Origin: Phenylobacterium deserti
GTDB taxonomy: Bacteria; Pseudomonadota; Alphaproteobacteria; Caulobacterales; Caulobacteraceae
DNA: 64,000 nt
NCBI GenBank assembly: GCA_943332615.1
Contig: CALQQB010000013.1
Location: 1-64,000 of the forward strand
Direction: 5' to 3'
The notes beneath the pieces were generated by a model that was given only the letters and a program-made list of their open reading frames with translations, was not told the origin of the DNA and ran no database searches. This document shows positions 55,524-64,000 of this stretch, one piece after another; position 1 is the stretch's first letter, and each line of letters starts with the position of its first letter. Both the position numbers and the translations under genes were made by a program.

Positions 55524-55889
55524 ATGCTCAAAGAACGCCGTCTGGCGGCCGAACAGGTCGCTGGAGCTCTTTTTGCGGCCGAGGCGGCCATCGACATCGC
55601 CCTGACCAAGACCGCCCACCTGACGGGCGTCATGCCCCTGCTGCGTAGCCGGGCGGGCGCCTCCGCCTTGATTGGCCAGGATGCTTTGGAACGCGCCAGC
55701 GCCGCCATCATGGCCCTGGCCGAAGCCCGCCGCGCGATCGTCGAGACCCACAAGGAACTCAGTATCGTGCAGACCCAGATCGGCCTGGGCGCGGTGCGAA
55801 TGAACGGCGACACCGGCGAAACCAAGCCGCCGCCGACCGGCCAGGAACTCGACCGCGTGCAGATGCGCACCCTGCGCATCGCATCCTGA
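55524..55889 (+). CDS. Hypothetical helical protein (121 residues)
   Basis: Starts MLKERRLAAEQVAGALFAAE with GGAGAG before the ATG at 55524; an earlier start at 55485 is less likely. Almost entirely alpha-helical (AEAAIDIALTKTAHLTGVMP, ASAAIMALAEARRAIVETHKE) with a loose proline-rich tail. The two long helices could form a hairpin or coiled coil. No family is recognised. It follows the LuxR/HTH locus by about 70 bases. Confidence 0.7.
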   Translation: MLKERRLAAEQVAGALFAAEAAIDIALTKTAHLTGVMPLLRSRAGASALIGQDALERASAAIMALAEARRAIVETHKELSIVQTQIGLGAVRMNGDTGETKPPPTGQELDRVQMRTLRIAS

Positions 55890-55954
55890 CGGTTCCAAGC
55901 AGGCCAAAGCTCTGACACATTGCTGCGCTCGGTCAGTCACCGGGGGCCGCACAC

Positions 55955-56407
55955 GTGACATATCAGCTGCCGCACTGGGTCTGGCCGACGGCGCTCATGG
56001 CCGTCTGCGCGCTTGCCGTGTGGCGCGGCCGGGATGACGAGCGGCTGGCCACCGCCGCCTTGCTCGCCAACTGGGCGCTCTCGATCCTGGTTGTGAGGAC
56101 GGGCAACGCGGCGACCCACTGGGACGTCTTCATCGTCGATACCGCCCTGCTCGGCGTCTATGTCTGGCTCGCGCTGCGCAGCCGCCGCCACTGGCCGCTG
56201 TTCGCCGCCGGGTTCCAGGTTCTCGTCGTGGTCACCCACCTGGGACGCGCGGTGGACCCGACGGTCAGCGGCTGGGCCTACCTGACCGCCGGGCTGATCT
56301 GGAGCTATCTGGTGCTCCTCACCCTCGGCTACGGCGCCTGGACAGCTCCGCCCTATGCGCTGAGTACTGCCGACACCACAGAGCCGCCCGGCGCGATCCG
56401 TCGGTAG
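55955..56407 (+). CDS. Small integral membrane protein (150 residues)
   Basis: Starts with GTG (MTYQLPHWVWPTALMAVCAL) and has four predicted membrane helices (ALMAVCALAVW; LLANWALSILVV; FIVDTALLGVYVWLAL; YLTAGLIWSYLVLLTLGYGAW). Composition resembles phage or Caulobacter inner-membrane hypotheticals; no family is assigned. Its last 55 bases overlap the 3' end of the convergent yifB gene. Confidence 0.7.
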   Translation: MTYQLPHWVWPTALMAVCALAVWRGRDDERLATAALLANWALSILVVRTGNAATHWDVFIVDTALLGVYVWLALRSRRHWPLFAAGFQVLVVVTHLGRAVDPTVSGWAYLTAGLIWSYLVLLTLGYGAWTAPPYALSTADTTEPPGAIRR

Positions 56408-57900
56408 ATCAGCGCCTCGGCCACATGGATTCGACGCACGGGCCCACCGCCTTCCAGGTCGGCGATCGTGCGGGCCAGCCGCAGAGTGCGCGTCCAGCCG
56501 CGGGCCGTGAGTCCGCCGGCCTCCGCGGCACGGGTCAGCAGGGCGCGGGCCTGCGGATCGAGATCGACAATGGTCTCCAGCCAGTCGCCTTCCGCCTGCG
56601 CGTTGAGGACCGAAACACCGTGGCCACCGGCCTTCGCGGCCCGCTCGGCCTGGACCTGCCGCGCGGCGGCGACCCGGGCGGACGCCTCGGCCGTACCTTC
56701 ACTGGGGGCCGGCAAGGCGAGGTCGGCGGCGGAGACAGGCGGAACTTCCACCTGGAGGTCGATACGATCCATCAAAGGGCCTGAAATTCGGCCCTGGTAG
56801 TCGGTCTGGCAGCGCGGCGCACGGCCACAGGCCCCGCGGCCCGGGCCGCCGTGGCCGCAGCGGCAGGGGTTCATCGCCGCCACCAGCTGGAAGCGCGCCG
56901 GGTAGCGGACGTGGGCGTTGGCGCGGGCGACGACCACCTCGCCGGTCTCCAGGGGTTGGCGAAGGGAGTCCAGGGCCTGGGTTCCGAACTCGGGAAGCTC
57001 GTCCAGGAACAGCACCCCGTTGTGCGCGAGGCTCACCTCGCCGGGCTTGGCCTTCAGGCCGCCACCGGTCAGGGCGGCCATGCTGGCGGAATGGTGCGGC
57101 GTGCGGAACGGCCGCGCGCGGGTAAGCTGGCCCTTGGCTATCAGCCCCGCCACCGAATGGATCATCGAGGTCTGCAGCAGTTCCTCCGGCGTCAGCGGTG
57201 GCAGGATTCCAGGCAGCCGCGCCGCCATCATCGACTTGCCGGAGCCGGGCGGGCCGATGAAGCTGAGGTTGTGACCGCCGGCCGCGGCGATCTCCAGAGC
57301 CCGCTTGGCGTTCTCCTGGCCCTTCACGTCGCGGAGATCCGGACCCCGCACGGTGTCCAGCATGGCGCCGGGGCTGGGTGGAGACAGAACCTGGGTTCCC
57401 CGGAAATGATTGACCAGGGCGATCAATGACGGTGCGGCCAGCACCCGCGTCTCGCCCGCCCAGGCCGCCTCGGGCCCACAGGCTTCGGGACAGATGAGGC
57501 CCAGGCCCAGGCCTCCGGCGGCGACCGCGGCGGGTAAGGCGCCGACCACCGGCACGATGCGGCCGTCCAGAGACAGTTCGCCCATCGCGGCCCAGCCCTC
57601 CAGGGCGTCGGGGGGAATGATCCCCATGCTGGCCATCAGGGCCAGCGCGATCGGCAGGTCGTAGTGGCTGCCGACCTTCTGCAGGTCGGCCGGGGCCAGG
57701 TTGGCGATGATGCGCTTGTAGGGGAGCGCCAGGCCCAGGCCGGAGAAGGCGGCGCGCACCCGTTCGCGGCTCTCGCCCACGGCCTTGTCGCCAAGCCCGA
57801 CCAGGATGAAGGCGCTCTCGCCGCCGACGATCTGGACCTCGACATCCACGCGCACGGCCTCGACGCCGTTGAACGCCAAGGTGATCACGCGCGCTGCCAT
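56353..57900 (-). CDS. YifB/ComM family Mg-chelatase-like AAA+ ATPase
   Basis: The 515-residue protein starts MAARVITLAFNGVEAVRVDV. It has the N-terminal ChlI/Lon-like domain (FILVGLGDKAVGESRERVRAAF), Walker A GPPGSGKSMMAARLPGILPPL, Walker B GVLFLDELPEF, a Cys-rich insert (NPCRCGHGGPGRGACGRAPRC in pieces) and a C-terminal Mg_chelatase_C domain. ComM homologues are helicases aiding branch migration in natural transformation. Longer starts lack support. Convergent 55-base overlap with the upstream plus gene. Confidence 0.92.
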   Translation of the reverse strand: MAARVITLAFNGVEAVRVDVEVQIVGGESAFILVGLGDKAVGESRERVRAAFSGLGLALPYKRIIANLAPADLQKVGSHYDLPIALALMASMGIIPPDALEGWAAMGELSLDGRIVPVVGALPAAVAAGGLGLGLICPEACGPEAAWAGETRVLAAPSLIALVNHFRGTQVLSPPSPGAMLDTVRGPDLRDVKGQENAKRALEIAAAGGHNLSFIGPPGSGKSMMAARLPGILPPLTPEELLQTSMIHSVAGLIAKGQLTRARPFRTPHHSASMAALTGGGLKAKPGEVSLAHNGVLFLDELPEFGTQALDSLRQPLETGEVVVARANAHVRYPARFQLVAAMNPCRCGHGGPGRGACGRAPRCQTDYQGRISGPLMDRIDLQVEVPPVSAADLALPAPSEGTAEASARVAAARQVQAERAAKAGGHGVSVLNAQAEGDWLETIVDLDPQARALLTRAAEAGGLTARGWTRTLRLARTIADLEGGGPVRRIHVAEALIYRRIAPGGSVVSAVLSA

Positions 57901-58032
57901 CTCAACCCCTGGTGTGGGACAATAAGTTATCCACAACACGAGCACGGCCGCCCGCCCAGAGCAAGAACAAATCACGAACTTCTTGGAAACCTAGACGTTT
58001 CCGTGACTTCCAGACGTCTCTTCCAAGACAGT

Positions 58033-58980
58033 TTAAGCTTGGGCGCGCAGGACTTCAATTCGTTGCCACATCACGTCGGTGGCATCGATTCCTGTGAAGC
58101 GCTTGAGGGCGACTGCGCCAGTCGGCGATGTCACGTTGATTTCCGTGAGGTAGTCGCCGATCACGTCGATGCCGACGAAGATCAGGCCTCTGGCCTTTAG
58201 CTCCGGTCCGATGGCGGCGCAGATTTCGCGGTCGCGGGCGTTGAGTTCCACAGGCTGGGCCTCGCCGCCGACCGCCAGGTTGGAGCGGATCTGGCCCTTG
58301 GCCGGGACCCTGTTGATCGCGCCGACCGGATCACCATCAATGAGCAGGATGCGCTTGTCGCCCTTGGTTACCGAGGGCAGGAATTTCTGCACAATCACCG
58401 GCTCGCGGCCGAGTTCGGCGTGCAGTTCCAGCAGGGTGTCGAGGTTGGGGTCGTCCTTCAGGTGGCGGGTGACCCCGGAGCCGCCGCGACCGTTCAGCGG
58501 CTTCATCACCAGATCGCCGTGCCGGGCGCGGAAATCCAGGACCGCGGCCTTGTCCCAGGTGATCAGGGTGGGCGGCTGCAGGCCCGGAAACTTGGTGACG
58601 AACAGTTTTTCCGGCGCGTTGCGCACCTCGATCGGGTTGTTCACCACCAGGGTCTTGGGATGCACCACCTCCAGGAAGAACGTGGTGTCGATGTAGTGCA
58701 TGTCGAACGGCGGATCCTGGCGCAGCAGGATCACGTCGAATTCGGTCAGCTCCACCTGGCGCGGCGCGCCGAACGTAGCGTGGTCGCCCTTCACGCGCTG
58801 CACCGTCACGTCGCGACCGCGGGCAAACACCCGGCCGTCTTCCATCGCCAGCGTCGCGGTGAGGTAGACGAACAGCGAATGCCCGCGCGCCTGGGCCGTC
58901 TCCATCATCAGGAAGGTGGTGTCGCCCTCGATGTTGACGCCTTCGATAGGGTCCATCTGGACGGCGACCTTCAGGGACAT
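58033..58980 (-). CDS. gshB: Glutathione synthetase
   Basis: The 315-residue ATP-grasp enzyme starts [20 protein letters not shown]. It has [48 protein letters not shown] and [13 protein letters not shown]. It joins gamma-glutamylcysteine and glycine. Upstream of yifB on minus with about 130 bases between, a frequent order in alphaproteobacteria. Confidence 0.96.
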   Translation of the reverse strand: MSLKVAVQMDPIEGVNIEGDTTFLMMETAQARGHSLFVYLTATLAMEDGRVFARGRDVTVQRVKGDHATFGAPRQVELTEFDVILLRQDPPFDMHYIDTTFFLEVVHPKTLVVNNPIEVRNAPEKLFVTKFPGLQPPTLITWDKAAVLDFRARHGDLVMKPLNGRGGSGVTRHLKDDPNLDTLLELHAELGREPVIVQKFLPSVTKGDKRILLIDGDPVGAINRVPAKGQIRSNLAVGGEAQPVELNARDREICAAIGPELKARGLIFVGIDVIGDYLTEINVTSPTGAVALKRFTGIDATDVMWQRIEVLRAQA

Positions 58981-59020
58981 CTGGAACCTCAGCTTTGCGA
59001 CGCCCTGGCAGATAGGGGCT

Positions 59021-60724
59021 TCAGGGCGCGGACGCCAGCGCCGCGCGCCGCGCGCGGATGGCGCCCTTGGGCAGGTCGGCCGCCTTGACCCCCTTCAGGA
59101 CCAGCTTGGCGCCCTTCATCTCGACCACGGTGTCGGGGCCGTCCTGGCGCACGGTGAAGGCGGTTTCGGGGTCAAGCTCGACGCGATCCCCTTCGGCGCT
59201 GGAGAAGTCGAGGACCAGGTCGGTTCCGGCCTCTACGAAGCTGTTGAACACGTCAGCGCCCAGGCCGCCGCGCAGAGTGTCGTCGTCGCGCCCGCCCGAG
59301 ACCCAGTCGTCGCCCTCGCCGCCATCCACCTGGTCGCGGCCCCGGCCCCCGCGCAGCACATCGTCGCCGCCCAGGCCCTCAAGCGCGTCATCGCCCTTGC
59401 GCGCCTGCATGTCGTCGCGGTCGCCGCTGCCTACGAGATGGTTGGGCCCATCATCGCCCTCCAGCCCGCGAACCGGCGCCTGCCGGATGACCGGATCGCG
59501 TGTCACCCGATAGCGTTCGCGCTGAGAGACCACGGCGTCGATCCGGGCCCGCGCCTGGGGCGAGGCCATGGGACCGTCCCGCATGGCTGAATCCAGGCCG
59601 CCCTCCACCACCTCGGTGACGACGATGTCGGGATCGAAGCGGGCGATCAGGTCCGGCCGCCAGAAGCCCTGGTCGTTATGGACCGTCACGATGCGGCTGA
59701 AGTGGCCGAACAGGAACGGCAGCAGGGCGTTGGAGAAGGAATCGACCGTCATCAGCAGCACCGGCTTGCCGGCCTGGTCGGTGTCGATCACCCGCAGGCC
59801 CGTCCAGTCGCGCCGGACGGAATCGAGGAAGCTGACCCGGAGGCCGCCGTCGGCGGCGGGGTCAGCCAGTTCCGGGTAGTCGATGTCCACGAAGCGGGCG
59901 ACGCCCAGCATCAGCGCCAGGTCGCGCGGCTTGTTGATCTCGCCCTGGCGGACCTCCGGAAAGGCCTCCAGCGGCCGCGGCCCCTCGGCCGCGCCCTGGG
60001 CCTGCAGCGCGCGCATCAGGGCGGCATAGCCCAGGTAGGCGCCCAACCCGGTCCAGTGCGAGTCGTGGGGGCTGAAGGTCTTCAGCCCCCAGGCGGCTTG
60101 CTGGGCCAGGGCCCCGTTGAGGTAGAGGACCTCGCCCGCCTCGGAGGCGCGTGCAAGCCGGGCCAGGGTCACGGCGGAGCGGTTGGGATCCAGACGGAGC
60201 CAGCCGGGCGCTTCCCACGGATAGGCAGACGCCTTCAGCGGCGGGCTCAGCACCAGGTAAGTCTTGCCCTGGACGGCCAGCGCCTCACGGCGTCCGGCCA
60301 GGGTTGCGAGCCACGCCCGGGCCTGGGCGTCGGTCAGCGCCGGGTCGCCGCGGGGCGAGCCCAGGTGCGTGCCGTCGTCGGGGAACAGCCAGCCGTCGCG
60401 GCCGACGATCACGCGGTCAGAGCCGCTGACGCCGACTGCGAGCCGTACCCGGTTGAGGCCCCCGATCAGGAACGCGCGGGGTGGGAAACGGTCGGCCACA
60501 TAGGCGTCGACCGCGCGGCGGTAAGCGGTGAGATCGGCAAGGTCCGTGGGCGGCGGCGGAAGCTCCGCCAGCCGGCGATTCTCGACCAGGTCCGGCGGCC
60601 GGACAAACGCGGGCGCGACGAAGGCGGCCGCCAGGACGGCGACGCTGGCCCCGATCAGGCGGCCCCAGTGGGCGCGTGGTTCGGTCGTGGGTGCGTCGGG
60701 CGAGATGGCGTCGGTCATGGCCAT
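59021..60724 (-). CDS. AlgJ/AlgX-like SGNH O-acetyltransferase with C-terminal RTX repeats
   Basis: The 567-residue protein starts [10 protein letters not shown] and has one N-terminal membrane helix ([19 protein letters not shown]). An AlgJ/X-type SGNH domain follows with [16 protein letters not shown] (Asp-x-His pair) and [13 protein letters not shown] (Ser). C-terminal to about residue 415 come nonapeptide-like calcium repeats ([21 protein letters not shown] in pieces, [23 protein letters not shown]). It shares one base with the stop of the MBOAT gene, so it is the periplasmic acetyl acceptor/transferase for that pair. RTX repeats on an AlgJ-like protein are unusual. Confidence 0.88.
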   Translation of the reverse strand: MAMTDAISPDAPTTEPRAHWGRLIGASVAVLAAAFVAPAFVRPPDLVENRRLAELPPPPTDLADLTAYRRAVDAYVADRFPPRAFLIGGLNRVRLAVGVSGSDRVIVGRDGWLFPDDGTHLGSPRGDPALTDAQARAWLATLAGRREALAVQGKTYLVLSPPLKASAYPWEAPGWLRLDPNRSAVTLARLARASEAGEVLYLNGALAQQAAWGLKTFSPHDSHWTGLGAYLGYAALMRALQAQGAAEGPRPLEAFPEVRQGEINKPRDLALMLGVARFVDIDYPELADPAADGGLRVSFLDSVRRDWTGLRVIDTDQAGKPVLLMTVDSFSNALLPFLFGHFSRIVTVHNDQGFWRPDLIARFDPDIVVTEVVEGGLDSAMRDGPMASPQARARIDAVVSQRERYRVTRDPVIRQAPVRGLEGDDGPNHLVGSGDRDDMQARKGDDALEGLGGDDVLRGGRGRDQVDGGEGDDWVSGGRDDDTLRGGLGADVFNSFVEAGTDLVLDFSSAEGDRVELDPETAFTVRQDGPDTVVEMKGAKLVLKGVKAADLPKGAIRARRAALASAP

Positions 60725-62178
60725 CAGAACCGGAAATACAGGAAGGGGTTGAGCGTCGTTCCCGCCAGCACCGCCAGGCTCAGCACCAGGCCGGCGACCA
60801 GGATCGGCGTGGACAGCACATGGACGCCCTGGGTGTCGAGGCGGGCCTCCAGGGTGTGGGCGGGCGCGAGCTTCCGCGCACGGACCTTGTCCAGCAGCCA
60901 CGGCAGGGTCGGGACGGCGAAGACGATACCGGACAACATCGCCGCCAGCCGCTCGTTGTCGAGCCGCACCAGCAGGTCCACCGGCGCGGCCCCGATCTCG
61001 CCCAGCCGCGCCATGGCGCCGAGGTAGCCCAGGGCCTGGGGCAGGCTCTCGGCCCGGAACAGCACCCAGCCGGCCATCACCACCAGGATCGCATAGGCGT
61101 GGCCCACCGGCCGGGGCGCGCGTTCGAGCAGGCGGCTCAGCCCGAACCGCTCCAGCAGCAGAAAGCCGCCGTGGTAGAGCCCCCAGATCACAAAGGTCCA
61201 GGCCGCCCCGTGCCAGAACCCCGTGAGCAGGAAGACGATCAGCAGGTTACGGACGGTCTTGGCCATCCCCTGCCGATTGCCCCCCAGCGGGATGTAGACG
61301 TAGTCGCGGAACCAGCTCGACAGGCTCATGTGCCAGCGCCGCCAGAACTCGGTGATCGAGCGGCTGGCGTAGGGGTGGTCGAAGTTCTTCGGAAAGGTGA
61401 AGCCCAACATGAACGCCAGCCCGATGGCCATGTTCGAATAGCCGCAGAAGTCGAAATAGATCTGCAGGCTGTAGGCCAACGCCCCCACCCAGGCGGTGGC
61501 GGTGTCGAGGCTGGCGATGTCCATCCCGAAAGCGTGGTCGGCCAGCGGGGCCACGGCGTTGGCGATCAGCACCTTCTGGCAAAGGCCGACGATGAAGTAC
61601 TGCAGGCCCAGGCCCAGGCGCCGCGTCTTGCGGCGATCGGCGTGCAGCTCCTCGCGGATGTTGGCGAAACGCACGATCGGCCCCGCGATCAGGTGCGGGA
61701 ACATCAGGATGTAGGCGGCGAAGCGGCTGAGATCGCGCTCGACCTCGACGCGGCGCCAGTAGACGTCGGCGACGTAGCTGATCAGCTGGAAGGTGAAGAA
61801 AGAGATGCCCAGCGGCAGCGCCAGCTTGATCTCCGGCAGCGGCTGGCCCGGGATCAGGGCGTTGAGGTTGTGGGCCAGGAAGCCGGCATATTTGAAGACC
61901 CCCAGCACGCCCAGGTCGAGCACGATCAGACCCGTCAGGATCGCCCGGCGTCGCCCCTTCTTGGCTGAGGCCGCGTCGTCGGCCGCCGAAAGGGCGCGGG
62001 AGCCGGCGTAGTTGGTGAGGATCAGCGCGGCCAGGAGGAAGATGTAGGGCCCCTCGCCCCACACGTAGAAGGCCGCGCTGCCGGCCAGCAGCAGGCCGAT
62101 CCAGCAGCCGCCAAGATAGTAGCCGGCCAGGAAGACCGGCAGGAAGTAGACGATGAAGACGATCGAACTGAAGACCAT
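60724..62178 (-). CDS. MBOAT family O-acyltransferase (AlgI-like)
   Basis: The 484-residue membrane protein begins MVFSSIVFIVYFLPVFLAGY. It has LPLGISFFTFQLISYVADVY, the catalytic TGFWHGAAWTF (His) and SITEFWRRWHMSLSSWFRDY (in pieces). It moves acetyl groups across the inner membrane to the AlgJ-like partner. The polysaccharide acetylated is unknown; no alginate or cellulose synthase lies in the window. Confidence 0.95.
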   Translation of the reverse strand: MVFSSIVFIVYFLPVFLAGYYLGGCWIGLLLAGSAAFYVWGEGPYIFLLAALILTNYAGSRALSAADDAASAKKGRRRAILTGLIVLDLGVLGVFKYAGFLAHNLNALIPGQPLPEIKLALPLGISFFTFQLISYVADVYWRRVEVERDLSRFAAYILMFPHLIAGPIVRFANIREELHADRRKTRRLGLGLQYFIVGLCQKVLIANAVAPLADHAFGMDIASLDTATAWVGALAYSLQIYFDFCGYSNMAIGLAFMLGFTFPKNFDHPYASRSITEFWRRWHMSLSSWFRDYVYIPLGGNRQGMAKTVRNLLIVFLLTGFWHGAAWTFVIWGLYHGGFLLLERFGLSRLLERAPRPVGHAYAILVVMAGWVLFRAESLPQALGYLGAMARLGEIGAAPVDLLVRLDNERLAAMLSGIVFAVPTLPWLLDKVRARKLAPAHTLEARLDTQGVHVLSTPILVAGLVLSLAVLAGTTLNPFLYFRF

Positions 62179-62286
62179 CGGCCGCCGCTGTCACTCCCGC
62201 GCGACCGCCGGTCGGGGCGCGCGGGCGCAGACTGGCGCGCATCGCGCAGCGCCGCAACCGTCAGGCCCGATCCCGAGCCTGCCCGG

Positions 62287-62700
62287 TCAGTCGGTTTCCA
62301 GCCGATCGATGGCCGCCTGCGCGGCCGCCTTGTGCCTGGGCTTCAGGTTGCGGCCCAGGAGCGCCAGCAGGGCGGCGAAGACGGCGGCGTCATCCGTGTA
62401 GCCAAAGCCGACGATCAAATCGGGGATCGCATCGATCGGCAGGACGAAATAGGCCAGCGCAGCCAACATCATCCCCTTGGCCGCCAGCGGGGTCTCCTCG
62501 TCCTTGGCGCAGAACCAGACTGACAGCGCCTCCTGGGCGAACGGCACCTTGGCGGCGACCTTGCGGATCTTGGGCCAGAAGCCGCGGTCCACCCGTTCCT
62601 CGTTCAGCTTCATCACCGCGGGCACGAGGGCGCGCGCCGGCGCGATCTCCGCCTCCGGATCGAAGGTGACGCTGGGTGACTCTTTCTTGCGGCTGCTCAT
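62287..62700 (-). CDS. DUF1232 (YkvA) family protein
   Basis: The 137-residue protein has the DUF1232 signature YFVLPIDAIPDLIVGFGYTDDAAVFAALLALLGR in pieces. The N-terminal half is helical and charged. The family is membrane-associated and of unknown role. It lies between the MBOAT gene and an SDR gene read the other way. Confidence 0.9.
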   Translation of the reverse strand: MSSRKKESPSVTFDPEAEIAPARALVPAVMKLNEERVDRGFWPKIRKVAAKVPFAQEALSVWFCAKDEETPLAAKGMMLAALAYFVLPIDAIPDLIVGFGYTDDAAVFAALLALLGRNLKPRHKAAAQAAIDRLETD

Positions 62701-62750
62701 CGGACTAAGCCTTCGCGCAATTCCTGGCCAGCATATGGGGAGGCTCCTCC

Positions 62751-63530
62751 ATGCAACTCAATTCTTCCATCGCCGCCGTTGTCACCGGTGGAGCTTCAGG
62801 CCTCGGCGAGGCCACGGTCCGCGCCCTGGCCGCGCAAGGCGTCAAGTGCGCCATCTTCGACATGAACGAGACCAAGGGCGAAGCCGTCGCCAAAGAAGTG
62901 GGCGGCGTCTTCTGCAAATGCAACGTCACCTCGGATGAGGATGTGGACGCCGCCTTCGCCAAGGCCCGCGCCGCCCACGGCCAGGAGCGCATCCTGGTGA
63001 ACTGCGCCGGCACCGGCAACGCGTTCAAGACCGCAGGCCGCGACAAGCAGACCGGGGCGACCAAGCACTTCCCGCTGGATGCGTTCAACTTCATCATCCA
63101 GATCAATCTCGTCGGCACCTTCCGCTGCATCGCCAAGTCGGCGCAGGGCATGCTGGACCTGGAGCCCATCGACGGCGAGCGCGGCGCGATCGTCAACACC
63201 GCCTCGGTGGCGGCCGAGGACGGCCAGATGGGCCAGGCGGCCTATTCGGCGTCCAAGGGCGGCGTGGTCGGCATGACCCTGCCGATCGCCCGTGACCTGG
63301 CCGGAGACGGCATCCGGGTGAACTGCATCCTGCCCGGCATCTTCGAGACCCCGCTGATGGCCGGCGCCCCGCCGCAGGTGAAGGACGCGCTGTCCGCCTC
63401 GGTGCCGTTCCCCAAGCGCCTCGGCCAGGCCCCGGAATACGCCCAGCTGGCTCTGACCATGATCACCAATGGCTACTTCAACGGCGAAGACGTCCGCCTG
63501 GACGGCGCGATCCGGATGGCGCCGCGGTAG
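62751..63530 (+). CDS. SDR family oxidoreductase, 3-hydroxyacyl-CoA dehydrogenase type-2-like
   Basis: The 259-residue protein has VVTGGASGLGEATVRALAAQ, CNVTSDEDVDAAFAKA, NCAGTGNAFKT, TASVAAEDGQMGQAAYSASKGG (Tyr-x3-Lys) and GIRVNCILPGIFETP. GGGGAGG precedes the ATG. The sequence is closest in style to HSD10-like SDRs that oxidise 3-hydroxyacyl-CoA. It would complement the acyl-CoA dehydrogenase and hydratase-like genes earlier in the window, although it is far from them. Confidence 0.88.
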   Translation: MQLNSSIAAVVTGGASGLGEATVRALAAQGVKCAIFDMNETKGEAVAKEVGGVFCKCNVTSDEDVDAAFAKARAAHGQERILVNCAGTGNAFKTAGRDKQTGATKHFPLDAFNFIIQINLVGTFRCIAKSAQGMLDLEPIDGERGAIVNTASVAAEDGQMGQAAYSASKGGVVGMTLPIARDLAGDGIRVNCILPGIFETPLMAGAPPQVKDALSASVPFPKRLGQAPEYAQLALTMITNGYFNGEDVRLDGAIRMAPR

Positions 63531-63544
63531 TCACGCCCAAACAG

Positions 63545-63584
63545 CGTCATCCCGGTTGCGCCGTAGGCGAAGTCCGGGATGACG
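63545..63584. repeat. REP-like inverted repeat
   Basis: CGTCATCCCGG (63545-63555) pairs with CCGGGATGACG (63574-63584) around an inner CGCC/GGCG stem. It resembles the palindromes in the 4374-4743 repeats and is just downstream of the SDR gene, where such elements usually protect or terminate transcripts. Confidence 0.75.
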
Positions 63585-63754
63585 GCGGTGGGCTTGTCCC
63601 TGGCCGCCGATCTCGACCTCGACATCGGCGAGCTGCCGCGCTGATACGACGAACACCTTGCTTCCCGCGCGTTTCCACGCCCAGCCATTCTGGAAAAAAC
63701 CCGAAAGGGCTATGGCCATTTTCTCTTGAAGATCAGGGAGATGGATGGCGCCGC

Positions 63755-63814
63755 CTAGCAGGCGGAGGAAAAACCCGCTCACCCAGGCGAGCGGGTTTTT
63801 CCTCCGCCTGCTAG
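63755..63814. terminator. Perfect 26-bp inverted repeat, bidirectional terminator-like
   Basis: The arms 63755-63780 and 63789-63814 are exact inverse complements across an eight-base loop. The inner part has AAAAA before and TTTTT after a CCCGCTC/GAGCGGG stem, which is a bidirectional Rho-independent terminator. An additional 14 bases of perfect pairing outside the A/T runs is unusual. Confidence 0.8.
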
Positions 63815-63920
63815 AGCCTACGCGACACCTGCGGGCGCGGCTGGGAAATCTCGAATGAGATCAGGCGGGTTTCGATATGCTGATCGACATCGAACCTCCC
63901 GGATCCCGGTGAGGAGCAAT

Positions 63921-64000
63921 GTGAAAGCTATTCATAGAGTTGTGCATTCGGCACAGCCCCTCGAACTCACCTTCGGACAATGTGTAGAACGCCGGGAAAC
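63921..64000 (+). CDS. Truncated gene start at right edge
   Basis: GTG at 63921 has GAGGAG four bases before it and stays open to the end, giving MKAIHRVVHSAQPLELTF followed by GQCVERRE. Only 26 residues are visible, and no family can be named. GTG start and frame are supported by the ribosome site only. Confidence 0.45.
   Translation, partial: MKAIHRVVHSAQPLELTFGQCVERRE

Larger units (their letters stand above)
63531..63920. other. Gene-free interval with REP-like element and giant inverted repeat
   Basis: No convincing gene in 390 bases. A REP-like inverted repeat is at 63545-63584 and a perfect 26-bp inverted repeat at 63755-63814. A minus-strand frame 63531-63782 runs through both repeats, which argues against it being a gene. 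Confidence 0.55.

Noticed and set aside
63531..63782. 83-codon minus-strand frame at the right end
   Set aside because: It begins inside the 26-bp inverted repeat and ends in the REP-like element, with poor composition.

Overview
This window is high-GC chromosomal DNA from an alphaproteobacterium, most likely a Caulobacterales member (Phenylobacterium/Caulobacter-like). The inference rests on three things: the Entner-Doudoroff set zwf/pgl/edd/glk, an alphaproteobacterial LexA box (GTTC-N7-GTTC), and a LuxR-type HTH protein with a C-terminal membrane helix of a style common in this order. No 16S rRNA, tRNA or CRISPR array was found, so the genus is an inference.

Layout. 1-4750 is an accessory region. 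It holds a DUF433/DUF5615 toxin-antitoxin pair, a C5-cytosine methyltransferase with a frameshifted partner that is probably its restriction enzyme, a 30-codon membrane ORF and a tandem 165-bp repeat with REP-like palindromes. 4747-9635 is an acyl-CoA block: a CaiB-type CoA-transferase and an IclR regulator, divergent from acyl-CoA dehydrogenase and an enoyl-CoA hydratase-like gene. 9688-22259 is a sugar block: glk, edd and pgl on minus, then a glycosyltransferase, a debranching enzyme and a GH15 glucosidase on plus, then zwf on minus, then otsB-otsA on plus. The usual zwf-pgl-edd-glk operon therefore appears split by an opposite-strand cassette. 22256-28940 holds a DUF1330 protein, two convergent type-B carboxylesterases, a TonB-dependent receptor and an EVE protein.

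29008-33217 is a leucine operon, leuC-VOC-leuD-ABM-leuB, with two small non-leucine genes stitched in by start/stop overlaps. 33388-34673 holds small membrane-type ORFs, an XRE regulator and DUF2975. 34861-38825 is a housekeeping run (rdgB, hemW, rsmI, yraN, sirB1-like). 38822-46867 holds a DMT transporter, SDR, S9 peptidase, gamma-glutamyltransferase, a second CaiB transferase and an MDR oxidoreductase.

47100-48864 is a second accessory patch: a KilA-N protein and a gene with a perfect LexA box overlapping its -10, apparently leaderless. 49030-58980 holds rlmN, DUF350, a serine-protease-like protein, an AmpG-type MFS protein, a soluble hybrid histidine kinase, a LuxR/HTH locus that contains a separate well-biased gene in another frame, two small proteins, yifB and gshB. 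59021-62178 is an AlgI/AlgJ-type O-acetylation pair whose AlgJ-like member carries RTX repeats. The window ends with DUF1232, an SDR, a REP-like element, a very long perfect inverted repeat and the start of a truncated gene.

Most promising for follow-up: the nested gene in the LuxR locus (54702-55454), the SOS-box leaderless gene (48141-48864), a 20-bp dyad motif shared by the two accessory patches (130 and 47120), and the SGNH-RTX fusion (59021-60724).
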